Source of the DNA: CAZFAP01 sp964516325
GTDB taxonomy: Bacteria > Auribacterota > JABMQX01
Direction of reading: 5' to 3'
Assembly (NCBI GenBank): GCA_964516325.1
Contig: CAZFAP010000176.1
Span: forward strand, 1 to 10,201
Length of the DNA stretch: 10,201 nt
The position numbers and the translations under genes are program-made. Shown here one piece after another: positions 1-4,853 of this stretch (position 1 is its first letter; each line of letters opens with the position of its first letter). Below the pieces are notes generated by a model that was given only the letters and a program-made list of their open reading frames with translations, was not told the DNA's origin and searched no databases.

Positions 1-2
1 TC

Positions 3-170
3 AGTTTCCTCGTCCAGTATTCTTCCGACCTTTTGACCTGGGAGTCGGTCGAGGTTGGGCCCCTCTGGCAGTGGCTCGATGATATACCCGACGGCCTCGG
101 CAAGCGGTTCTACCGGATCGGCGTCCACCCAGCGCTGCTCCCTTCTTTCTCTCCCCGCCAGCTTCGCTGA
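3..170 (+). CDS. C-terminal fragment of a large (probably secreted) protein with RFYRI tail
   Basis: This reading frame is open from the left edge of the window to a TGA at 168-170, so only about 55 C-terminal residues are visible and the start is missing. It reads FLVQYSSDLLTWESV, then a short stretch rich in Trp and Asp, then GKRFYRIGV and a 14-residue end. The same pattern (aromatic-x-VQYS-DL-W, an acidic stretch, RFYRI) ends the 1616-residue secreted protein at 4854-9704. That similarity, rather than length, is why I call this coding. The rest of the protein and its function cannot be seen; by analogy it is probably exported, and the tail is a small beta-strand-rich module. It converges on the response regulator at 214-615, leaving 43 nt between the two stops with no clear terminator hairpin. 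Confidence 0.72.
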   Translation, partial: SFLVQYSSDLLTWESVEVGPLWQWLDDIPDGLGKRFYRIGVHPALLPSFSPRQLR

Positions 171-213
171 TTGGTCACCAGGGGTGCTACATGCAGACCG
201 TTCTTGCAGCCCT

Positions 214-615
214 TTATGCTGTCTCGGCGGCGAACATCCTGTCTTCACCCACCCGGATCGCCTCCCAGACCTTCGACCGAAGCTCGTCCGGGGTGAACGG
301 CTTGAGGACGTAATCTCTGACCCCGAGCTTTGCCGACTCCATCGCGGACCCCACGGACGGATATGCTGTGATCATGACGACCGGTGTCGCGGGCCTCGCT
401 TCCTTGATGCCTCGCAGAACCTCCAGCCCTGAAGCCCGGGGCATCTTGAGGTCCAGAACCACCGCGTCGAAGTGTTCGGCTTTCGCCCTGTCCAGTCCTT
501 CCAGCCCATCGCTCGAGGTGCTGACTTCGAACCCTTCCTCCGACAGGACCTTCCGGCAGCTATCGCACACAACCCTCTCGTCGTCTATGACCAGAACTCT
601 TCCATTACCCTTCAT
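214..615 (-). CDS. Stand-alone response regulator receiver-domain protein (CheY-like)
   Basis: This 133-residue cytoplasmic protein consists almost entirely of one receiver domain (residues about 5-125) with no output domain. All signature residues are present: the acidic pair D11-D12 in RVLVIDDE, phospho-acceptor D55 in VVLDLKMP, switch residue T83 in MITAY, and K105 in YVLKPF. It should be phosphorylated by a histidine kinase or phosphotransfer protein and signal by protein contact, as single-domain regulators do. The frame is open upstream to an ATG at 663, but I chose the ATG at 613-615 because a strong AAAGGAG lies 5 nt before it and the domain begins right after. The larger regulator at 834-2171 lies 218 nt upstream on the same strand. 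Its first domain is very similar (shared VLVIDDERVVC), so the pair are paralogues. No kinase gene is visible. Confidence 0.93.
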   Translation of the reverse strand: MKGNGRVLVIDDERVVCDSCRKVLSEEGFEVSTSSDGLEGLDRAKAEHFDAVVLDLKMPRASGLEVLRGIKEARPATPVVMITAYPSVGSAMESAKLGVRDYVLKPFTPDELRSKVWEAIRVGEDRMFAAETA

Positions 616-620
616 CTTCA

Positions 621-627
621 CTCCTTT
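621..627 (-). promoter_or_regulatory. Ribosome-binding site deciding the start of the single-domain response regulator
   Basis: AAAGGAG on the minus strand lies 5 nt before the ATG at 613-615. The upstream in-frame ATG at 663 has no comparable site. The paralogue at 834-2171 has the same motif at the same spacing. Confidence 0.8.
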
Positions 628-792
628 GTAATCGAACGCAACCCCGTCTCTCCTTAACTGCATCGCCGCTCTGGGCCCCCCGCGTGGCAGCGACCGAGCC
701 GAGAGACGAGAGAATTTTCATCGCCCTCACACCATCAACTTGTTTCCGTCATGGCACTATTTCCTCCAGGATGAACATCGCACACCCACTTT

Positions 793-808
793 CCGGAGGA
801 CTCTCCGG
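793..808 (-). other. Small inverted repeat just downstream of the multi-domain response regulator
   Basis: CCGGAG and CTCCGG (6-bp perfect arms, 4-nt loop) lie 25 nt beyond the stop of the gene at 834-2171 on the minus strand, inside the 218-nt gap before the single-domain regulator. No T-run follows, so it is not a standard intrinsic terminator. It could be an mRNA-end or processing hairpin. Apart from this I see nothing in 616-833. Confidence 0.35.
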
Positions 809-833
809 TCGTAGCCTATTGGGGCACAGTCAG

Positions 834-2171
834 TTACGCTAAGCCTTCGCCCACGATGACGCTGGCAGCCTGCCGGGCTTGCTCTGCTGGGAGAGGTCCT
901 TCCGGCAGACAAACGACCCGCACTTCCGACGCTACCCCTTGAGCCCTCAGCCAGTGAAGAACCTCCGGATACGCCAGCAATCTCAGGCTGCTTCGATGTT
1001 CTTTCGGGGCAAACTTCTCGAAGTCCGAAGCCGAATACGTGGCGATTCTCCCAAGCCATCCCGCCGCCTCAAACGGCGCCATGAGGACCACTCGGTGATC
1101 CTGCTCGATGTACCGCGGGAGCTCTCTCGCGGAAAGCGCCCTGCGGGCAAGCTCCACCTGGGCTGGCGAGGACCTCCGCTTCAACTCTTCCATGATCTCC
1201 CGGTAAAGGGCACTGTTCTCGCTAATCGCCTCCCCCGCAGCCACAAAGCCAACCTTCATGCCATTTTTGGCGTGCGTTCTTATGGACCGGACGCATGTGG
1301 ACTTGATCGTGAGACCCGACTTCTCGGCTCGAATCGCCGCGGCCCTTCTGACCGCATCGCGGACGGCACACCGGACCTCGTCCTGATCAAAAGGCTCCAT
1401 GAGGTAGAAGAAGATTCCGACCTCGCGCAATCTCTGGGCGAGTTCAACGGAGGAATCGGCGGAGGCGACGATGACCGGGATATTGCCGTCCAAACGCCGA
1501 ATCTGGGAAATCAGTTCGTACGACTTCACTCCGAAAACGTCCACGCCAGTAATGAGGACGTCAACCTGGCCCCCTTTGATTCTCTCTACGGTTTCCTCGT
1601 ACGTCTGGGCAGTCGTAACTTTAAAGGCATCCGAGAACAGACACTGGCAAATGGAAACCATCTGCTGCGAGTCGCTCCCCGCAAGGAGTATCCGCGCGCG
1701 GGAGACCGGCGTCTTCACCGCCTCCGAGGCGACGACCGAACCTTTACCCTTCTCGGAACGAACGATAGGCCTTCCGAGCGGAAGCCGAAAGCCTGACGCA
1801 GCCGCGCTCAAAGCCCTCCCCACATTCTCACTGAGTTCCCTCGGCGTGAAGGGCTTTGGCAGGTAACCGCTCGCGCCCAACCGCATGGCTTCGACCGCGG
1901 TCGAGACGGAAGAGTAGGCAGTGATAATGATCGCCTTGAGACCCGGGTTCGTGCCCAGGACGGCTTGCAACACGTCCATTCCGCCGAGCCCCGGCATGCG
2001 GAGGTCTATCAAAGCAACGTCGAAGTTCTCCCGAACAACCTTCTCGACCCCCTCATGCGGGTTGGTCGCAACAGAGACTTCGTAACCCTCTTGTTCCAGG
2101 ACTCTTTGACAACTGTTGCAGACGACCCTCTCGTCATCAATTACCAGGACTCTTCCTCTTTGCGCTACCAC
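834..2171 (-). CDS. Response regulator with intact receiver, degenerate pseudo-receiver and unknown C-terminal domain
   Basis: This is a 445-residue cytoplasmic protein. Residues about 6-121 form a complete receiver: D12-D13 (RVLVIDDE), phospho-acceptor D56 (ALIDLRMP), T84 (IITAY) and K106 (YLPKPF). After a linker (about 122-157), residues 158-285 repeat the receiver pattern (ILLAGSDSQ, DVLITGVD, VIVASAD, FYLMEPF), but the phospho-acceptor is Gly209, the Lys is Glu259 and the acidic pair is lost, so this domain should not be phosphorylated. Residues about 286-445 (from KNGMKVGFVAAGEAI onward) are mixed helix and strand; I do not recognise this domain. There is no visible DNA-binding helix-turn-helix, AAA+, GGDEF or HD-GYP motif, so the output is unknown. 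I chose a GTG start at 2169-2171, where AAAGGAG lies 5 nt upstream. The longer ATG form at 2240 adds 23 basic residues and lacks a good site. Confidence 0.9.
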   Translation of the reverse strand: MVAQRGRVLVIDDERVVCNSCQRVLEQEGYEVSVATNPHEGVEKVVRENFDVALIDLRMPGLGGMDVLQAVLGTNPGLKAIIITAYSSVSTAVEAMRLGASGYLPKPFTPRELSENVGRALSAAASGFRLPLGRPIVRSEKGKGSVVASEAVKTPVSRARILLAGSDSQQMVSICQCLFSDAFKVTTAQTYEETVERIKGGQVDVLITGVDVFGVKSYELISQIRRLDGNIPVIVASADSSVELAQRLREVGIFFYLMEPFDQDEVRCAVRDAVRRAAAIRAEKSGLTIKSTCVRSIRTHAKNGMKVGFVAAGEAISENSALYREIMEELKRRSSPAQVELARRALSARELPRYIEQDHRVVLMAPFEAAGWLGRIATYSASDFEKFAPKEHRSSLRLLAYPEVLHWLRAQGVASEVRVVCLPEGPLPAEQARQAASVIVGEGLA

Positions 2172-2176
2172 AACCT

Positions 2177-2183
2177 CTCCTTT
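2177..2183 (-). promoter_or_regulatory. Ribosome-binding site supporting a GTG start
   Basis: AAAGGAG lies 5 nt before GTG at 2169-2171 (minus strand). The same motif and spacing precede the ATG of the paralogous regulator at 613-615, which favours this GTG over the upstream ATG at 2240. Confidence 0.75.
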
Positions 2184-2186
2184 CAA

Positions 2187-2200
2187 CCCGTGCTCACGGG
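2187..2200 (-). promoter_or_regulatory. Hairpin immediately upstream of the response-regulator ribosome-binding site
   Basis: CCCGTG and CACGGG are perfect 6-bp arms around a 2-nt spacer, ending 3 nt before the AAAGGAG. In the mRNA leader this could fold next to the ribosome-binding site and influence translation. A two-base loop is tight, so the actual stem may be 5 bp with a 4-nt loop. The role is inferred. Confidence 0.35.
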
Positions 2201-2243
2201 GCAAGTTTCTTATCGCTCCGTTCTTTTTTCGGCATTTCACCTA

Positions 2244-2259
2244 TACAAGTACTTTGCCA
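2244..2259 (-). promoter_or_regulatory. Possible sigma-54-type (-24/-12) promoter for the multi-domain response regulator
   Basis: On the minus strand the sequence is TGGCAAAGTACTTGTA. It resembles the sigma-54 pattern TGGCAC-N5-TTGC[AT] with correct spacing: GG, ten bases, then GT where the consensus has GC. The -12 C is replaced by T, which weakens the case. Transcription would begin near 2232 and give a leader of about 60 nt. That start would exclude the ATG at 2240 and agrees with the GTG start chosen. Confidence 0.33.
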
Positions 2260-2377
2260 GATATGGCCCGACCGCCCGAATGCCCAGGTTCCATATCGCA
2301 ACGCACTGTGGTTCAATTGCTTACGCACCTGCCACTGGCGCACATCCGAAGAACGGCCCGAGTGCCCACCCGCGCTA

Positions 2378-2396
2378 CGTATATCACCGATATACG
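2378..2396. promoter_or_regulatory. Perfect 8-bp inverted repeat, operator candidate
   Basis: CGTATATC, a 3-nt spacer ACC, and GATATACG form a 19-bp dyad. It is AT-rich inside a GC-rich region, as expected for a site bound by a dimeric regulator. It lies about 120-135 bp upstream of the sigma-54-like element. Related half-sites occur at 2260-2266, 2291-2297 and 2525-2535. There is no T-run, so a terminator is unlikely. Confidence 0.45.
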
Positions 2397-2516
2397 CCAC
2401 CCGGGCGCCGTCGTGTTCCCCGAAACAGGCCGAAACCGGCAGCCCATTCTCGTCGAGAGATCACCCTAAACGACCAAGACGTGTATGGGCGCCGGTGAGG
2501 TCGGCGTGTGGGAGCA

Positions 2517-2535
2517 ATATACGTGTATATCGCCG
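2517..2535. promoter_or_regulatory. Second GTATAT-containing inverted repeat and half-site
   Basis: ATATAC and GTATAT are separated by 2 nt (2517-2530). The right arm continues as GTATATCGCCG (2525-2535), which matches GTATATCACCG at 2379-2389 except at one base. It may be a second site for whatever binds 2378-2396. Confidence 0.3.
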
Positions 2536-2848
2536 TTCCCAGCCACGCATGCCGATGCGGAAAGTCGGACCCTTGGGTTGCAGGTTCATGCGAGTGCGGT
2601 CGAACCGACCCGTCAGTGGCTCTCGGCATCTTCTGCGGTTCTTCCTGTGTCGTCCCTCGGCGCCCGCCGCGTGGGAAACCCTTCTGCGAAAGCGGGGCGT
2701 CAAGTCATTTTTCCCGCCTCTTGGTACCACCGTTTTGTATCCCTCCCCGTTGACCACAACGCTGCCGGCGCCTCGGTTGTGCGGGGTCCTGTGCCGTGCA
2801 CCCATCTATTTGGGGTCTTCCTGCTCATGTCAGTATTCAGGTGGAGAT

Positions 2849-3011
2849 GCCGCGAAACAGCAACCGTACAACCCAGGGCGCGGCCTTGGGCCGGAGCCGA
2901 CCCGCGATTGGCCAGAGTCCTGAAAGGACGTAATAACATAGCCCAGGGCAATGCCCTGGGGACCGGTCGTCCAAAAAGCCTCGCAGCCCTGAAAGGGCGC
3001 AATAACCCAGA
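2849..3011. repeat. Array of hairpin-forming interspersed repeats (CCTGAAAGG / CCCAGGGC type)
   Basis: Two alternating elements are seen. Element A is a 5-bp hairpin with loop GAA followed by CG[TC]AATAAC: GTCCT-GAA-AGGAC at 2917-2929 and GCCCT-GAA-AGGGC at 2986-2998. The two copies differ by a paired T-A to C-G change that keeps the stem. Element B is CCCAGGGC-AAT-GCCCTGGG at 2942-2960, a perfect 8-bp stem. A weaker B copy lies at 2872-2890 (CCCAGGGC, GCG, GCCTTGGG, with one G-T pair), preceded by what may be a decayed A copy from 2849. The array thus has about two and a half units and a 69-bp period between the clear A copies. From memory, similar sequences are dispersed through many environmental bacterial genomes and are often mistranslated as proteins containing LLRPFRA or QGNALG, as would happen here. 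It is not a CRISPR array, because the repeats are too few and too uneven. Confidence 0.7.
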
Positions 3012-3107
3012 CCCATCCCATCCCTCCACAAAGCGACGACCAACTCTGCCACTGAAATACAGCCACACGCCCTTGTGACGGAAGCCACGGCATTTGCCCG
3101 AGGAAAA

Positions 3108-3116
3108 TGGTAATAT
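3108..3116 (+). promoter_or_regulatory. Possible extended -10 promoter element for the kinase-epimerase operon
   Basis: TGGTAATAT resembles an extended -10 (TGnTATAAT) about 83 nt before the kinase ATG. There is no convincing -35 hexamer 17 bp upstream. The leader after it has an imperfect direct repeat, GAAAGGTCATC (3135-3145) and GAAAAGGTCGTC (3149-3160). Confidence 0.25.
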
Positions 3117-3187
3117 GGCGCGGAACCGAGAGCGGAAAGGTCATCATCGAAAAGGTCGTCCCAGAAAAACCGTTCATCGGGCTTCGC

Positions 3188-3192
3188 AGGAG
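3188..3192 (+). promoter_or_regulatory. Ribosome-binding site deciding the sugar-kinase start
   Basis: AGGAG lies 6 nt before the ATG at 3199-3201. It supports this start over the in-frame TTG at 3094 or ATG at 3115, which would add a Lys/Arg-rich extension foreign to the family. Confidence 0.8.
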
Positions 3193-3198
3193 CGGAAT

Positions 3199-4128
3199 AT
3201 GCCACCACGAATCGTCGTCATCGGCAGCATCAACATGGACATAGTCATCCACGCGGACCGAATGCCGCGGGAAGGCGAAACGATCATCGGCTCAGACTTG
3301 AAGTTCTTCCCCGGCGGAAAAGGAGCCAATCAAGCCGTGGCTGCCGCGAGGCTCGGCGCCGAGACATTCATGGTCGGCCGCGTCGGAAAGGACGGTTCTG
3401 GCGAGGTCCTGAGGTCGCAGCTATCCCAGAATGGCGTCAACTGCCATCACGTCATCGCCGATGAAACTGCCGCCACAGGGACCGCACTCATCGTCATCAA
3501 TCCGGCGGGAAACAATAGCATTCTCGTGGCGCCGGGCGCCTCGCAAAACCTCTCCTCAGAGGACGTGGATGCCGCTGTGGGCATCATTCGCAGTGCCGAC
3601 GCGCTCCTCATGCAGTTCGAGATTCCCCTCGAAACAGTCGCATACGCCGCCGAACTGGCAAGGAAGCACGCCGTCCTCACCATCCTCGACGCGGGTCCCG
3701 CGAAGAAATGCGATCCTGACGTGCTCAGAAAGGCCGATGTCGTCTCTCCCAATGAGACCGAAGCGGAAGCCCTCATCGGTCTGCCGATCACCGATATTCC
3801 CTCCGCGAGAAAGGCGGCGACGGCATTTCTTGAGACCGGCGTCCAAACCGTCGTCCTCAAGCTCGGGGAGAAAGGCTGTTTGGTTGCGAGGGAGGGCGAA
3901 ATGACGCATTACGCGGCATTCACCGTCTCGCCTGTGGACACAACCGCTGCGGGCGATGCGTTCACGGCCGCCCTCGGCGTGGAACTGGCACGCGGCGAAC
4001 CTATGGATAGCGCGGCACACTTCGCCAACGCCGCCGGCGCCTTGAGCACCCTCAAGCCAGGCGCTCAACCCTCCATGCCCACGAGACAAGAAGTGTTGGA
4101 TTTTCTGCGAGAGAGGAAGACCGCATGA
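3199..4128 (+). CDS. rbsK: Ribokinase-type sugar kinase (PfkB family)
   Basis: This is a cytoplasmic ATP-dependent sugar kinase of 309 residues, the usual ribokinase length. Ribokinase converts D-ribose to ribose 5-phosphate. The N-terminus has the family opening IVVIGSINMD (residues 5-14, with the sugar-contacting Asn-Met-Asp), then the first PfkB signature GGKGANQAVAAARLG (from residue 39). The second signature, DTTAAGDAF, spans 247-255 with the expected catalytic base D253 and an anion-hole GAGD-like turn (AAGD). The ATP-side motif VSPNETEAE is also present. The start was chosen from the AGGAG at 3188-3192. The last codons overlap the epimerase gene (ATGATG across 4125-4130), so the two are co-transcribed and probably translationally coupled. 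Pairing with an AlsE-like epimerase means the substrate could be a ketose or another pentose rather than ribose, so rbsK names the family, not a proven substrate. Confidence 0.92.
   Translation: MPPRIVVIGSINMDIVIHADRMPREGETIIGSDLKFFPGGKGANQAVAAARLGAETFMVGRVGKDGSGEVLRSQLSQNGVNCHHVIADETAATGTALIVINPAGNNSILVAPGASQNLSSEDVDAAVGIIRSADALLMQFEIPLETVAYAAELARKHAVLTILDAGPAKKCDPDVLRKADVVSPNETEAEALIGLPITDIPSARKAATAFLETGVQTVVLKLGEKGCLVAREGEMTHYAAFTVSPVDTTAAGDAFTAALGVELARGEPMDSAAHFANAAGALSTLKPGAQPSMPTRQEVLDFLRERKTA
4112..4117 (+). promoter_or_regulatory. Ribosome-binding site for the epimerase, inside the kinase gene
   Basis: AGAGGA lies 7 nt before the ATG at 4125, which overlaps the kinase stop TGA (4126-4128). 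This is a typical coupled arrangement. The alternative start at 4173 has only a GGAG 14 nt away. Confidence 0.55.
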
Positions 4129-4850
4129 TGCCTCCTTCTCAGAAGCCTGAGCCCGGAGACTGTTCGCGAGAAATGAAAATCAAAGTCTCCGCTTCCGTGA
4201 TTTGCGCCGATTTAGCCGACCTCGGCTCTCAGGTCAAAGAGCTTCAGGAAGCGGGCGTGGACATGCTCCACTTCGACGTCATGGACGGGCACTTCGTCCG
4301 CAACCTCGGTCTTGGCCCCGTTGTCATGCAGTGGCTCAGGAAAGAAACCACGCTCCCCTTCGAGGTGCACCTCATGATCGAGCATCCGGAGCAGTACATC
4401 GTGCGATTCGCCGAAGCCGGCAGCCAGATTATCGCCGTTCACATTGAGGCCACCGACGATTTCCGCAAAATCGCCGAGCAAATCCGCGCCGCCGGCGCCT
4501 CTCCGGCGATAGCCTTGAATCCGGAGACTCCCATCGAGCAAATCGAGCCGTTCCTCGACGAGGTATCCCAGGCCCTCGTGATGACCGTTCAGCCGGGGTT
4601 CACCGGACAGCCGCTGGTGAAGGACGCCATCAGCAAGATAAGGGGGATCAGGCAAGCCATCCTGAACAAAGGACTCAGCGTTGACATTGCCACCGACGGA
4701 AACGTCAGCTTCGAGAACGCTCCCATGATGGTATCGGCGGGAGCAAACGTTCTCGTCTGCGGAACCTCCAGCCTCTTCTCCCCGGAAGTCACTTTTTCGG
4801 AAGCCGTGCGCCGTTTGAGAAACAGCGCATCCTCCTGCGCAAGAGCCTGA
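4125..4850 (+). CDS. Ribulose-phosphate 3-epimerase family enzyme, with allulose-6-phosphate epimerase-like features
   Basis: This is a cytoplasmic (beta/alpha)8-barrel epimerase of 241 residues. The family inverts C3 of ketose phosphates such as ribulose 5-phosphate/xylulose 5-phosphate (Rpe) or allulose 6-phosphate/fructose 6-phosphate (AlsE). Metal and catalytic residues are all present: H49 and D51 in HFDVMDGHF, H82 in VHLM, and D191 in ATDGN; the phosphate-loop pattern GTSSLF is near the C-terminus. NPETP, VMTVQPGFTGQP and GTSxLF resemble E. coli AlsE as I recall it more than Rpe (VNPGFGGQ, GSAIF), so Rpe itself is uncertain. The Ser of the usual APSILSAD is replaced in SASVICAD. The ATG at 4125 has the better ribosome-binding site and overlaps the kinase stop. 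Starting at 4173 (MKIKVSAS) would give 225 residues, the common length, so the first 16 residues may not be real. Confidence 0.88.
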   Translation: MMPPSQKPEPGDCSREMKIKVSASVICADLADLGSQVKELQEAGVDMLHFDVMDGHFVRNLGLGPVVMQWLRKETTLPFEVHLMIEHPEQYIVRFAEAGSQIIAVHIEATDDFRKIAEQIRAAGASPAIALNPETPIEQIEPFLDEVSQALVMTVQPGFTGQPLVKDAISKIRGIRQAILNKGLSVDIATDGNVSFENAPMMVSAGANVLVCGTSSLFSPEVTFSEAVRRLRNSASSCARA

Positions 4851-4853
4851 CCT

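Larger units (their letters stand above)
2172..3198. other. Non-coding divergent intergenic region of about 1 kb
   Basis: This lies between the divergent response-regulator gene (minus) and sugar-kinase operon (plus). Short frames occur on both strands, but their residue make-up is Arg/Pro/Gly-rich, they overlap one another and none has a recognisable family, so I call no gene. From left to right it holds a hairpin beside a ribosome-binding site, a sigma-54-like promoter, ATATC-type motifs with a perfect inverted repeat (2260-2531), a tandem near-identical 10-mer (CCGAAACAGG then CCGAAACCGG, 2420-2439), a stretch without recognisable structure apart from short arms CACAAC/GTTGTG (2755-2781), an array of hairpin repeats (2849-3011), and the kinase leader. 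Confidence 0.7.

Noticed and set aside
879..1796. 305-residue open frame on the plus strand
   Set aside because: It is antisense to the multi-domain response regulator, whose receiver signatures are plain. Its own translation is Arg/Leu-rich and featureless.
2172..2240. Longer response-regulator start at the ATG ending at 2240
   Set aside because: The added 23 residues are basic and not part of the receiver, they would span the hairpin and AAAGGAG, and the sigma-54-like promoter would place transcription start inside them.
2570..2620. tRNA-like segment around GGTTCATGCGAGTGCGGTCGA
   Set aside because: A T-loop-like GTTCGA-type string is seen on the minus strand, but no acceptor, D or anticodon stem can be paired around it.
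2849..3011. CRISPR array
   Set aside because: Only two clear A elements, unequal copies, palindromic B units between them and no constant-length spacers.
2461..3078. Several overlapping 80-200 residue open frames on both strands of the intergenic region
   Set aside because: They overlap each other, include the hairpin repeats as coding sequence, are Arg/Pro-rich and have no family pattern. Translations such as LLRPFR and QGNALG are the known look of this repeat read as protein.
3094..3198. Upstream extension of the kinase by 35 residues from a TTG
   Set aside because: The extension is Lys/Arg-rich and unlike the family. The ATG at 3199 has an AGGAG at the right distance and gives the normal 309-residue length.
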